Source: a virus. Taken from it: a stretch of DNA of 25,904 nt. Each line of letters begins with the position of its first letter. Positions within the stretch are counted from its first letter, which is position 1. Below are positions 1 to 6,380 of the stretch, piece by piece. The notes under the pieces are model-generated. The model saw nothing but the letters and a program-made list of their open reading frames with translations. It did no database searches and was not told where the DNA came from. Made by a program: the position numbers and the translations under genes. The stretch spans positions 1 through 25,904 of IMG/VR virus record IMGVR_UViG_3300044639_001407; one strand, written 5' to 3'.

Positions 1-2
1 AA

Positions 3-149
3 TCTACCCACATCGAACGTAAAGATGTTAAGATAAGCAATGCATGGTTTTTGAAGTATCAAGAGTGCATCATCGAACGGCGGGAAGTATGGATTGGACT
101 GTACACATTACCACGGCACAACAGGCAGATTGATTTAGTAACTTTTTAG
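3..149 (+). CDS. 3' end of an upstream gene (partial)
   Basis: An open frame runs from the left edge to a TAG at 147-149, with no in-frame ATG, so it is read as the last 48 codons of a gene beginning outside the window. The visible end contains NAWFLKYQECIIERREVW and finishes IDLVTF. I do not recognise the family. It is followed after nine bases by the next gene, whose ribosome site (AGGGGG) lies in that gap, so it is probably the upstream member of the same operon. TTG or GTG starts inside the fragment cannot be excluded. Confidence 0.5.
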   Translation, partial: STHIERKDVKISNAWFLKYQECIIERREVWIGLYTLPRHNRQIDLVTF

Positions 150-158
150 GGGGTAGTT

Positions 159-371
159 ATGACTGAGGTAGAGAGAGCATTTTTATTGCATCTAGTAGTA
201 GAGCATGGGGATAGACCATTCGCCTATACATGGGCAAAAGAGCCGATGATGTCCTTGCGGCGTGAGGGGATGATTGAAGTAACTGAGTTTGTGACAGATG
301 TGAAAACCAGTGACGCCAGAGTGACTGCGGCGGGATTAAACTTTTTAAAAGGGGGACAAAATGAGCAGTAG
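159..371 (+). CDS. small winged-helix-like protein (paralogue family member 1)
   Basis: This 70-residue protein has a ribosome site (AGGGGGT) just upstream. It belongs to a family of at least six small proteins in this window. They share an N-terminal helix with a (L/V)EHGDR signature, a central 'L.R.G.I' segment and a C-terminal 'T..GL.FLK' strand-helix. Here these are VVEHGDRPF, LRREGMIEV and VTAAGLNFLKGG. The pattern resembles a minimal winged-helix domain of the kind found in MarR/ArsR-like regulators, but that fold is inferred from pattern only. The gene's 3' end overlaps the start of the MoxR gene, and its last codons (AAAGGGGGACAA) carry that gene's ribosome site. It could act as a small DNA-binding regulator; the actual function is unknown. 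Confidence 0.75.
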   Translation: MTEVERAFLLHLVVEHGDRPFAYTWAKEPMMSLRREGMIEVTEFVTDVKTSDARVTAAGLNFLKGGQNEQ

Positions 372-1473
372 CATGAACATGTATAATTTTGCAGTAAACC
401 ACGATGAAGCGGCAACATTAGTCCGTGCTAATGGGAGCAATATAACATACATAATCGAGGGAGAGCCGGGATCATCGAAAAGCAGCATCCTGAAAACCAT
501 CGAATCACTTGAAGGTGACAGATATGAGTATATTTATATTGATGCGCCCCTTAAGGATATACCAGACATTGCATTAACCATGCCACACCACGAATCGCAA
601 ACTACTAGAGCATATATAAATCAGATATGGATGGGTAAAGATGCCAACAAACCTAAGATCGTGATGATAGACGAGGTATTCAAATGCACCCCTTATGTGC
701 AGCTAATGCTTAACAGGCTGATGCTTGACCATTACGTGGGGGATTATCAACTGCCAGCGGGAAGTATTGTTTTCGGTACTACTAATTTCGCAACTGATGG
801 TGTAGGCGATAAGACTAACGGACACACTAACAGCCGCGTGGCACGGATACCCATGCGTAAACCAAATCAAGTTGAGTGGACTAAATGGGCGGTGAACAAT
901 AACATCAATCCATTTATTCTCACATGGATAGGCCAGAATCCCGCGATATTTAGTAGCTACAAAGACCCGGCGACAACATCATTCGATGCAAAATTACACG
1001 CTGATGGGCAGGGTATATTTCAGTATATCTATCACCCTCAACACAATGCACAAGCGTATGTTTGCCCTCGTACACTGGAGTTGGCATCGCACCAGTTGAA
1101 CAATCTCGACAAACTGGGGGAAGAGCTAACCATTAAAGCGTTAATTGGCACAGTAGGGGGAAAAGCGGCGTTAGATATGGGGGCATTACTTGCGCTAGGT
1201 GCAGACTTGCCAAGTCCCGATGAGGTAATGAGTAACCCAACTAAATGCAAACTCCCTAAATCGGTCGGGGCGCAGATGATACTGGTATATAAAAGCCTGA
1301 ATTACATCACTGCGGGTACCATAGATGCTTGGGCGGAGTACATCGGGCGCATGGGGTTAGAGGTGAGAGCAGTATGGGTAAAAACGATGCGACACCAGCC
1401 TGAGCTACTCGATATTATGTCGCGCAATAGACAACTCGTGGACTGGGTTGTGGACAATAGTATAGTGCTTTAA
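361..1473 (+). CDS. MoxR-type AAA+ ATPase
   Basis: This 370-residue ATPase is of the MoxR/dynein-related AAA+ kind. A Walker A-like loop, GEPGSSKS, lies at residues 34-41, with serine where glycine is usual before the lysine. Walker B is VMIDE at about 101-105, and a sensor-1 region, VFGTTNFATDG, lies near 137-147. MoxR ATPases generally act as chaperones that remodel or load metal into partner complexes carrying von Willebrand A (VWA) domains. Exactly such a protein is encoded two genes downstream (2358-3527), which supports the call. The start is the ATG at 361, preceded by GGGGGAC inside the previous gene; a second in-frame ATG at 373 is possible. The role in the phage cycle is unknown. 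The ATPase assignment is firm. Confidence 0.9.
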   Translation: MSSSMNMYNFAVNHDEAATLVRANGSNITYIIEGEPGSSKSSILKTIESLEGDRYEYIYIDAPLKDIPDIALTMPHHESQTTRAYINQIWMGKDANKPKIVMIDEVFKCTPYVQLMLNRLMLDHYVGDYQLPAGSIVFGTTNFATDGVGDKTNGHTNSRVARIPMRKPNQVEWTKWAVNNNINPFILTWIGQNPAIFSSYKDPATTSFDAKLHADGQGIFQYIYHPQHNAQAYVCPRTLELASHQLNNLDKLGEELTIKALIGTVGGKAALDMGALLALGADLPSPDEVMSNPTKCKLPKSVGAQMILVYKSLNYITAGTIDAWAEYIGRMGLEVRAVWVKTMRHQPELLDIMSRNRQLVDWVVDNSIVL

Positions 1474-1486
1474 TAATGGGGATAAA

Positions 1487-2347
1487 ATGAAAACGGATAT
1501 AATGTTATTAAATGCAGTGATTGTAGAGCTAAACTTTTCGTGTTGGAGTGCCAAGAAGCATGACAGGAAAGCATCCAAGGATGTTACGGACAACAATGGG
1601 GCTAACAGTAGTGATGCTGCCAAGGTACAGAAAAACTTGATGGCTGGTATGGGGAACTTGAAAAAAGTAACTGACTTTATCGCTAATACCCGCAATGAAT
1701 TTTATGGTATGACTTTGCCGTGGTCAGATGGTGGACAGCGTATGCTACCGATGGCTGGATTTTTTGATATGAAACAGTGGTTGGATGATAAAGAGACAGA
1801 GTTCAACAGTCTGGTGCAGCAGTTCCTAATTGATTATCCGCTGATTATTGGGGCGCAAGCATTTCAGTTAGGCGCGTTGTTTGACCGTAGCGAGTACCCG
1901 ACAGTCGATGACGTTAAGCATAAATTTAAGTTTAGTGTGGGTTTTCTGCCCCTGCCAACATCGGGTGATTTTAGAGTAGATGCGCCAGCCGAGGCACTCA
2001 AGGAGATGCGAGGCGACTACGAAAAAGCGATGGGGGAACGAGTGAGAGGAATAAATAAGCACTTGTGGGATCTGCTGCATGACTGCTTGACTAAAATGAG
2101 CGAGCGACTAGGCACTGATGCCGAGGGAAAGAAAAAAGTCTTTAGAGATACACTTGTTGACAATGCCGTTGACCTATGCGACACTCTCAAAACGCTGAAC
2201 GTAACTAATGATAGTAAGCTGGAAGATAAGCGGCGACTGCTGGAAAAGGCACTGACTGGAGTTGATCCTAACCTGCTGAGGGAGTCAGACGGAGCGCGGA
2301 TAGAGGTTAAAAAACAAGTTGACTCGGTATTATCGTCATGGATATAG
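1487..2347 (+). CDS. DUF3150-like protein between MoxR and VWA genes
   Basis: This 286-residue protein lies between the MoxR ATPase and the VWA/metallopeptidase gene. The segment near residues 68-85 (NEFYGMTLPWSDGGQRMLP) fits what I recall of DUF3150, a family of unknown function often encoded next to MoxR ATPases in phages and prophages. The rest is mostly charged and probably helical. The N-terminal third (SAKKHDRKASKDV) and the C-terminal third (KLEDKRRLLEKAL) are lysine- and glutamate-rich. No catalytic motif is visible. Its position suggests an adaptor or substrate of the ATPase, which is inference. GGGGAT six bases before the ATG serves as ribosome site. The family name is from memory and needs a profile search. 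Confidence 0.7.
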   Translation: MKTDIMLLNAVIVELNFSCWSAKKHDRKASKDVTDNNGANSSDAAKVQKNLMAGMGNLKKVTDFIANTRNEFYGMTLPWSDGGQRMLPMAGFFDMKQWLDDKETEFNSLVQQFLIDYPLIIGAQAFQLGALFDRSEYPTVDDVKHKFKFSVGFLPLPTSGDFRVDAPAEALKEMRGDYEKAMGERVRGINKHLWDLLHDCLTKMSERLGTDAEGKKKVFRDTLVDNAVDLCDTLKTLNVTNDSKLEDKRRLLEKALTGVDPNLLRESDGARIEVKKQVDSVLSSWI

Positions 2348-2357
2348 GGAGAAAATA

Positions 2358-3527
2358 ATGGATAGTAAATACACAGCGGAGCAGCAAATAAGTAGGGCTA
2401 AAATCTGGTGCATGACTTCACCAGAGTGGCGTTGGGGCGCGAGCGTGTACATGATGGGGGAGACTGCGTTTGTATCAGGAGCAGATGCCCTATGCCAGAC
2501 CGCTGGAACGGATGGGATAAATGAAATGTATAATCGGGATTTCCTTGCTACGCTGTGTGATGGGGAGACTAGGTTCCTCGTACTACATGAGGGAATGCAC
2601 AAGATACTGCGCCATATGTTTGTCTGGCGCGCCTTGGCAGATGATAACGCGAAGCTGGCTAATATAGCGATGGATGCCGTAATTAATAATCAATACCTGA
2701 TGGGCAAGGAGGGGCTTAAGTTCCCAACGGGTGGGGTGGATATGCCACAGTACGCCGATAGTAGCAAGTGGAATGCTAAGTCTATATTTGAAGACCTTAA
2801 AAAGAACGGCGCAGGCAAACAAACCAGCACCGATTACCACGACTGGGAAGCGGCAAAAGCCCTAACACCAGAGCAGGCTAAAGAAGTTGAGAAGCAGATC
2901 GACACAGCAATAAGACAGGCGGCACTTACTGGCGCGGGGCTGCCTAGGGGGGTTGAGGCAATGCTTGTGCCAGAGGTAGACTGGAAGATGCACCTAGCGG
3001 AATTTGTTAAGGCGCAATGCGCCGGGGCGGATAAACAGACGTGGAGAAAACCACACAGAACGTATATTGCTTATGACTTATACATGCCCACACCATACGC
3101 AGATAGGGTAGGTAAGCTGCTGTTATGCGGGGATACGTCAGGATCAATTGGCGATAGGGAGCTATCGCACTTTTTAGGACATATGCAGCACCTGTGCGAT
3201 GAAGTCAACCCTGACGGAATTGATTTGGCTTGGTGGGATACCGAGATAAGGGGCGTAGATGTATTCACCGCCAGCACCATGGGCTGCCTCGCAGCGGCAG
3301 TAAAGCCAAAGGGCGGCGGTGGAACTGACCCTCGATGCATAACTGAGTGGTTGACAGAGCAAAGGAACGAGTACGTTTGTGCGGTGGTGGTTACAGATGG
3401 TGAGTTTGACACTAAAAACGTAGGCGACTGGGGCGCGCTGCCTGTGTTGTGGCTAGTAGTGAATAATAGCAGCACCGGGGGCATCGCCAGCGGGGTAACT
3501 ATACGGGTGCGAGAGTTGAGCGCGTGA
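2358..3527 (+). CDS. putative metallopeptidase with VWA-like domain (DUF2201-type)
   Basis: The preferred start is the ATG at 2358, after GGGAGAAAATA, giving 389 residues; an earlier in-frame ATG at 2319 lies inside the preceding gene and lacks a good ribosome site. The N-terminal half carries an HExxH zinc motif, HEGMH, at residues 77-81. The C-terminal half is VWA-like, with a metal-ion-dependent adhesion motif DTSGS at about 259-263 and downstream DLAWWDTE and VVVTDGEFD strands. This two-part layout matches DUF2201/COG3864 proteins, which pair with MoxR ATPases. With 361-1473 and 1487-2347 it forms a three-gene module. Peptidase activity is not proven, because in this family the HExxH domain may be structural. 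The last codons overlap the next gene's GTG start. Confidence 0.85.
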   Translation: MDSKYTAEQQISRAKIWCMTSPEWRWGASVYMMGETAFVSGADALCQTAGTDGINEMYNRDFLATLCDGETRFLVLHEGMHKILRHMFVWRALADDNAKLANIAMDAVINNQYLMGKEGLKFPTGGVDMPQYADSSKWNAKSIFEDLKKNGAGKQTSTDYHDWEAAKALTPEQAKEVEKQIDTAIRQAALTGAGLPRGVEAMLVPEVDWKMHLAEFVKAQCAGADKQTWRKPHRTYIAYDLYMPTPYADRVGKLLLCGDTSGSIGDRELSHFLGHMQHLCDEVNPDGIDLAWWDTEIRGVDVFTASTMGCLAAAVKPKGGGGTDPRCITEWLTEQRNEYVCAVVVTDGEFDTKNVGDWGALPVLWLVVNNSSTGGIASGVTIRVRELSA

Positions 3528-3715
3528 GAGCGACTAAAACACTATTACAGCTAAGTATCGATATGGAGGCTGCCTCTGCCGCCTATGCTGCCCGTGATGC
3601 CCGTGATGCCTGTGATGACTATACTACTGCCTCTGCTGCATGGTTTGCTGCCCATGGTGCCTATGTTGCTGCCTATGGTGCCTATATCAATGTCCTCAAG
3701 GAGAACCATGAATAA
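3524..3715 (+). CDS. alanine-period-3 repeat protein, copy A
   Basis: This 63-residue protein starts at GTG 3524, overlapping the stop of the VWA gene (GTGA). The N-terminus (KTLLQLSIDMEAASAAY) is an ordinary amphipathic helix. After it come repeated three-residue units with alanine at a fixed place (ARD, ARD, ACD, then AAH, GAY, VAA, YGA), encoded by GCC/GCT-rich 9-base repeats. An alanine every third or fourth residue suggests a helical or solenoid-like rod. The next gene is a clear duplicate: 52 bases at 3535-3586 recur at 3713-3764, and both copies share the tail sequence up to 'YIN.LKE'. Function is unknown. I recall alanine-repeat proteins called putative immunity proteins, but the match is only in style. 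The repeat DNA is likely to change length easily. Confidence 0.65.
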   Translation: MRATKTLLQLSIDMEAASAAYAARDARDACDDYTTASAAWFAAHGAYVAAYGAYINVLKENHE

Positions 3716-3764
3716 AACACTATTACAGCTAAGTATCGATATGGAGGCTGCCTCTGCCGCCTAT
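3535..3764 (+). repeat. 52-bp direct repeat (gene duplication, 3535-3586 and 3713-3764)
   Basis: The 52 bases at 3535-3586 are repeated exactly at 3713-3764, 178 bases later. They encode the shared N-termini of the two alanine-repeat genes. The 3' parts (TGCATGGTTTGCTGCC and CCTATATCAAT) also recur, while the middle has diverged. This is a tandem gene duplication with a variable core. Confidence 0.9.
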
Positions 3765-3920
3765 AGAGCATCCCGAGCTGCTGCCCGTGGTGCCCGTGGT
3801 GCCCGTGGTGCCTATGTTGCTGCCCATGGTGCCTGTGCTGCTGCCTCTGCTGCATGGTTTGCTGCCTGTGATGCCTATATCAATACCCTCAAGGAGTACC
3901 TGAAAAATGTGCGACCATAA
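3708..3920 (+). CDS. alanine-period-3 repeat protein, copy B
   Basis: This 70-residue protein starts at ATG 3708, inside the last codons of copy A, with AAGGAG eight to nine bases upstream. The N-terminal LLQLSIDMEAASAAY is identical to copy A. The middle differs: ARG occurs three times in a row, followed by AYV, AAH and GAC, so the two copies vary mainly in the repeat. The C-terminus differs from copy A in ending KEYLKNVRP. It is encoded by the same junction sequence found at the ends of genes in 20421-21725, and it contains the ribosome site of the next gene. An upstream in-frame ATG at 3585 would extend into copy A's repeat in another frame and is rejected because it lacks a ribosome site. 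Function is unknown. Confidence 0.65.
   Translation: MNKTLLQLSIDMEAASAAYRASRAAARGARGARGAYVAAHGACAAASAAWFAACDAYINTLKEYLKNVRP
3891..3920 (+). repeat. coupling junction J1 (C-terminus codons plus next ribosome site)
   Basis: AAGGAG at 3891-3896 is followed by TACCTGAAAA and the ATG at 3907-3909. The 17-base core GGAGTACCTGAAAAATG recurs at 20585, 21333 and 21499. Here it closes the alanine-repeat gene (KEYLKN...) and provides ribosome site and start for a winged-helix-like gene. The downstream bases (TGCGACC) differ from the GCGTGA of the other copies. Confidence 0.8.
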
Positions 3921-4104
3921 AGCGAAATTGCGCAGTTACTTACTTATGTTGCTGGTGGCTCATGGGGATAGTTATTTTAACTATATAAGTGATGAATACT
4001 GGTTACGATTAGTCCGGGGGGAATATATAAAATATGATTTAGGGATCGGGTACAAAATAACCCCAAAAGGGCTGGAATTTTTAAAACAAGGAGGATCAAC
4101 ATGA
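3907..4104 (+). CDS. small winged-helix-like protein (paralogue family member 2)
   Basis: This 65-residue protein has the same plan as 159-371 and the cassette at 20421-21725. It has an N-terminal helix with LVAHGDSYF, a middle WLRLVRGEYIKY and a C-terminal YKITPKGLEFLKQGG. The 'kITPkGLEfLK' ending is the family hallmark and looks like the last strand and helix of a winged-helix domain. The gene begins within junction J1 and overlaps the stop of the alanine-repeat gene. Its own last codons (CAAGGAGGATCA) are the ribosome site of the next gene, which starts in an ATGA overlap. A regulatory role in DNA binding is inferred from the fold-like pattern only. Confidence 0.75.
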   Translation: MCDHKAKLRSYLLMLLVAHGDSYFNYISDEYWLRLVRGEYIKYDLGIGYKITPKGLEFLKQGGST

Positions 4105-4316
4105 TTAACGACAAAGGGCAACTGATAATAACATGGGACATTGCTGATGTTATAAACCTAGCAACAGATAGAGGGCGCGAGAAAATACCAACCCGAGCGC
4201 AGGCTATGGAAGTACTGGAGATGGCGGATAAGTATCACGATTGCTGCATAGGGATTAGTTGGGATGTTTTAGACGTGTACTTAGACGTGTACTTAGACGA
4301 AGTGATGGATGAATAA
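4101..4316 (+). CDS. small conserved-type phage protein with 'GISWDVL' motif
   Basis: This 71-residue acidic protein is coupled to the previous gene by an ATGA overlap and has a strong AAGGAGG ribosome site. The core reads ITWDIADVINLATDR, then AMEVLEMADKYHDCCIGISW. It resembles a widespread small phage/plasmid hypothetical family with 'TWD..DV' near the start and 'HD...GI.WDV' near the end, so I judge it a genuine gene of unknown function. The C-terminus is unusual: a 12-base unit is repeated at 4269-4299, giving DVYLDVYLDEV where the usual family has one copy. That looks like a recent in-frame slippage event. Confidence 0.65.
   Translation: MINDKGQLIITWDIADVINLATDRGREKIPTRAQAMEVLEMADKYHDCCIGISWDVLDVYLDVYLDEVMDE
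4269..4299 (+). repeat. 12-bp tandem repeat in a coding region
   Basis: TTAGACGTGTAC occurs at 4269-4280 and 4281-4292, followed by a partial third copy TTAGACG at 4293-4299. It keeps the reading frame and duplicates four residues (DVYL). Confidence 0.9.
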
Positions 4317-4331
4317 AACAAGGAGAATGAT

Positions 4332-4487
4332 ATGAAAAGAAACTATGTAGTAGTGATAGGCGAACCCAACGCGGGGGATTTCGTTGGGGTGTTTACAAGT
4401 TTGGCACAGGCGCAAGCATACATCGAGGAAGACCCATACAAGGGTGAGATAGAGCTAAGTATTGTGGAGTTGGCGACTCCAGCGTAG
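4332..4487 (+). CDS. hypothetical 51-residue protein
   Basis: A short frame of 51 codons follows AAGGAGAATGAT, a strong ribosome site spaced seven to nine bases from the ATG. The product begins MKRNYVVVIGEPNAG, continues VFTSLAQAQAYIEEDPY and ends SIVELATPA. The pattern 'V..FTSL..AQAYIEEDP' looks like a small alpha/beta domain common in short phage proteins, but I cannot name a family. It is the last gene before the only long gap of the left operon. No cysteine, membrane or nucleotide-binding motif is seen. Ribosome site, reading frame and operon position support it as a gene. Confidence 0.6.
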   Translation: MKRNYVVVIGEPNAGDFVGVFTSLAQAQAYIEEDPYKGEIELSIVELATPA

Positions 4488-4513
4488 ATGGTAGACAAAC
4501 CAAAATAAAACAC

Positions 4514-4542
4514 TTGCATACATCGACCAGATGTAGTAAGAT
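4514..4542 (+). promoter_or_regulatory. sigma70-like promoter with palindromic operator in the spacer
   Basis: TTGCAT at 4514-4519 and TAAGAT at 4537-4542 are separated by exactly 17 bases. The spacer is almost filled by a perfect inverted repeat, TACATC-GACCA-GATGTA (4519-4535). A dimeric repressor bound there would block RNA polymerase. This lies in the 85-base gap 4488-4572, and the gene at 4573 follows about 30 bases after the -10 box. The -35 match to consensus is modest (first three bases only), so promoter strength is uncertain. Confidence 0.5.
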
Positions 4543-4572
4543 AGAAGCCCAACAAATAATATAGGAGCAAGG

Positions 4573-4794
4573 ATGAAACCAAAAGCAGATATGGTAAACT
4601 CGCCACCACACTACACAACAGGCGGGATTGAGTGTATAGATTACATACAGGCAAAGCTAACAATAGATGAGTTCAGGGGGTATTTGATTGGAAATGGACT
4701 TAAGTATTTGAGCAGGTTGGGTAATAAAGGGGCAGCAACAGAAGACGCGCAGAAAGCGGCGTGGTATATTAACAAACTATCGGAGACAATATGA
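4573..4794 (+). CDS. DUF3310 family protein
   Basis: This 73-residue protein has the DUF3310 signature: VNSPPHYTTGGIECIDYI near residues 8-25, then EFRGYLIGNGLKYLSRLGNKG and KAAWYINKL. DUF3310 is widespread in phages. T7 gp1.7, a nucleotide kinase, contains such a domain, so a role in nucleotide metabolism is possible, but this short form may not carry that activity. It is the first gene after the promoter at 4514-4542 and has AGGAGCAAGG as ribosome site. Its stop overlaps the next start (ATGA). The family call is strong; the activity is not established. Confidence 0.85.
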   Translation: MKPKADMVNSPPHYTTGGIECIDYIQAKLTIDEFRGYLIGNGLKYLSRLGNKGAATEDAQKAAWYINKLSETI

Positions 4795-5354
4795 GAGAAT
4801 TATTTGAATTAGATGTAGATGAGTGTACCGCGTTCGGGGTATTGGACACCGATGACGATGACTTACGATTGATGACCCCGGCATATACTGATGATGATGG
4901 TCGGCAAGCACAGAATAAAAGTGTATACATAATAGGGCGGATAGCACTCAAGCAGTTGCGCGACATATTGATAGAATCATACCCCCCAGATGAAGAAACC
5001 CCAGAGGAAGAAACCCCAGAAATATCCCACTTAGAGCTTAGGCAGCAGTGGCTAGACGATATGAAGAAAGACCCAAGCATTGTTTGGCAGGCTAGACTGC
5101 GGGAAAAAGGGCAGTTGTCGGATAATGGGTGGATAGATTCCGCAGCACCGCTATGGTTTGAAGAGTTAGAATACCGCCGCAAACCAAAGACTTACACCAT
5201 GTATATGTGTTTAGTGAGACACTTACACACAGCAGGGCTTTCACCATTTTCACTGTCGTTTAGGACAGTCAGTGAGCTTGACATCCACTGCAATCAGTTT
5301 GGCCTAGTTAAGGTGGGTGAAGTAGTGGCGCGGGAAATAGGGGAGGGTATATAG
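4791..5354 (+). CDS. hypothetical protein with 'W..EYR.KPK' domain
   Basis: This 187-residue acidic protein of unknown function seems to have three parts. Residues 1-65 form a domain rich in Asp (VLDTDDDDLRL). Residues 65-78 are a Glu/Pro linker with a duplicated EEETPE unit. Residues 80-134 end LWFEELEYRRKPK, a motif I know from many small phage proteins of unknown role. The last 50 residues (TYTMYMCLVRHLHTAGLSP onward) look like a separate small alpha/beta domain. The gene is coupled at both ends, by ATGA upstream and TAGTG downstream. Fusion of several small phage domains is plausible. Confidence 0.6.
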   Translation: MRELFELDVDECTAFGVLDTDDDDLRLMTPAYTDDDGRQAQNKSVYIIGRIALKQLRDILIESYPPDEETPEEETPEISHLELRQQWLDDMKKDPSIVWQARLREKGQLSDNGWIDSAAPLWFEELEYRRKPKTYTMYMCLVRHLHTAGLSPFSLSFRTVSELDIHCNQFGLVKVGEVVAREIGEGI

Positions 5355-5677
5355 TGGCTATGACACCAGAGGGCAGGGTTAAAAACACCATAAAAAAGAT
5401 ACTCAAAGATTATAAAGTGGTATATGCTATGCCAGCGACAGGGGGGTTTGGTAAGAGTGGGGTTAGTGACTTCCTTGTATGCCACAGGGGGTATTTTATA
5501 TCCATAGAGGCTAAGTCAGGGAGCAGCCAGCCTACGGCACTGCAAAAGAAGTGGCTAAAAGAAGTAGCTGAAGCAGGGGGGTGGGGGCTTGTAATCAACG
5601 AGGACAACATGGATGAGATAACGGACTTGTTTGATAGTATTGACGAGGTGGATGATGCTATCACTAGACTACACTAG
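5354..5677 (+). CDS. VRR-NUC domain nuclease
   Basis: This 107-residue protein has the layout of stand-alone VRR-NUC nucleases, a branch of the PD-(D/E)XK fold. GKSGVSDFLV holds the catalytic Asp at about 39, ISIEAKSG holds Glu52 and Lys54, and the following helix has Gln64 (PTALQKKWL). Phage VRR-NUC proteins act on branched or structured DNA, and some are Holliday-junction resolvase-like. The GTG at 5354 overlaps the previous stop and lies seven bases after GGGAGGG, so it is preferred over the ATG at 5360. It sits among the replication genes, fitting a role in processing replication or recombination intermediates. The specific substrate is unknown. Confidence 0.85.
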   Translation: MAMTPEGRVKNTIKKILKDYKVVYAMPATGGFGKSGVSDFLVCHRGYFISIEAKSGSSQPTALQKKWLKEVAEAGGWGLVINEDNMDEITDLFDSIDEVDDAITRLH

Positions 5678-6011
5678 ATGTAAAAAGTGTGGGGGCGAGT
5701 TAGCCCCCGGCAAGGCTATAGAAAATACATATACAGGACTGCCCGACTTTCCCGGAGATAAACATCCAGTAACAATGTCCCCCGGAGGGAAAGGCACACT
5801 GATAGACTGTATGAAGTGTGAGAAGTGTGGCTGGAGTATATATAGCGGGGAATCGCTCGAAGCGGTAACAGTCAGGCTGATGTTAGTGGCAACAAATAAA
5901 CCGCCGCACAAAAGTGAGATAGCTAGGCTATCGGTAGTGATGCGCGATAGTGAGGCATTTAAATTTAATTGTAAGTTGGTTGAGTTAGCACTTAAGGAGA
6001 GAAAGATATGA
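5655..6011 (+). CDS. zinc-ribbon-like hypothetical protein
   Basis: This 118-residue product starts at the ATG at 5655, five bases after GAGGTG; ATGs at 5652 and 5631 are alternatives further into the VRR-NUC gene. Two cysteine groups, CKKCGG near the start and CMKCEKCGW near residue 50, could bind zinc as a ribbon. Between them is GLPDFPGDKHPVTMSPGG, a conserved-looking loop I recall from small phage proteins of unknown role. The C-terminal half is helical and basic. The gene overlaps VRR-NUC by 23 bases and the next gene by ATGA. Nucleic-acid or protein binding is possible; no enzyme motif is seen. Confidence 0.65.
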   Translation: MLSLDYTRCKKCGGELAPGKAIENTYTGLPDFPGDKHPVTMSPGGKGTLIDCMKCEKCGWSIYSGESLEAVTVRLMLVATNKPPHKSEIARLSVVMRDSEAFKFNCKLVELALKERKI

Positions 6012-6211
6012 GCTACCAAAAAGATAAAGCGTTCTGCGATGCGTTGTTTGCCGACACAATCAGGGAAACACACAGGAACAAGTTAGCAGAGGAGTTTAAG
6101 CAGCCTGCAGTTAGTACTGAGGAAACGTTAGTAAGGGGACACCGCAAGTATCCACAACCAACTAAGACATACTACGCAGGAGAAGGGAGAAGACATGGAC
6201 GCTGCGGATAG
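6008..6211 (+). CDS. hypothetical 67-residue protein
   Basis: This small basic protein begins in an ATGA overlap after a good AAGGAGAG ribosome site. The N-terminal half (KDKAFCDALFADTIRETHR) looks helical, and the C-terminal half is rich in Lys, Arg, Tyr and Gly. No known motif is recognised. It overlaps the next gene by 17 bases. Coupled expression and ribosome site support it as real. Confidence 0.55.
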   Translation: MSYQKDKAFCDALFADTIRETHRNKLAEEFKQPAVSTEETLVRGHRKYPQPTKTYYAGEGRRHGRCG

Positions 6212-6380
6212 TGCGCAACAACAAATGGAGCAGTTAGAAAAACTGCGGAGGCAACAGAAACCCCCAATGGTAGCAGAGCCGAAGGGGTATTGCCTGAACT
6301 GCGGCAACACAGACATTAAAAAGGGGCTGCGGTGGTGTGATGTTGATTGCCGCACGGATTGGCAGAGGAGGAACGAGTGA
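6195..6380 (+). CDS. small zinc-finger-like protein
   Basis: This 61-residue protein has a glutamine-rich N-terminal helix (about 1-22) and a C-terminal four-cysteine unit: Cys33, Cys36, Cys48 and Cys52 in YCLNCGNT and RWCDVDCRTDW. The spacing and the 'RWC..DCR.DW' ending resemble the compact zinc fingers of TraR/DksA-like and other small phage proteins. A complete DksA coiled coil is absent. It may bind RNA polymerase or DNA, but that is only inferred from shape. The ribosome site is AGGAGAAGGGAGAAG. The gene ends at the GTGA overlap with the next gene. Confidence 0.65.
   Translation: MDAADSAQQQMEQLEKLRRQQKPPMVAEPKGYCLNCGNTDIKKGLRWCDVDCRTDWQRRNE

Noticed and set aside
10-34. A promoter-like ACATC...GATGT-TAAGAT sequence resembling the one at 4519-4542
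   Set aside because: It is inside the partial gene, lacks a -35 box at the right distance, and its half-sites are spaced by nine rather than five bases.
3585-3710. Longer form of alanine-repeat copy B starting at ATG 3585
   Set aside because: The extension reads copy A's repeat DNA in another frame and has no ribosome site; the ATG at 3708 has AAGGAG upstream.
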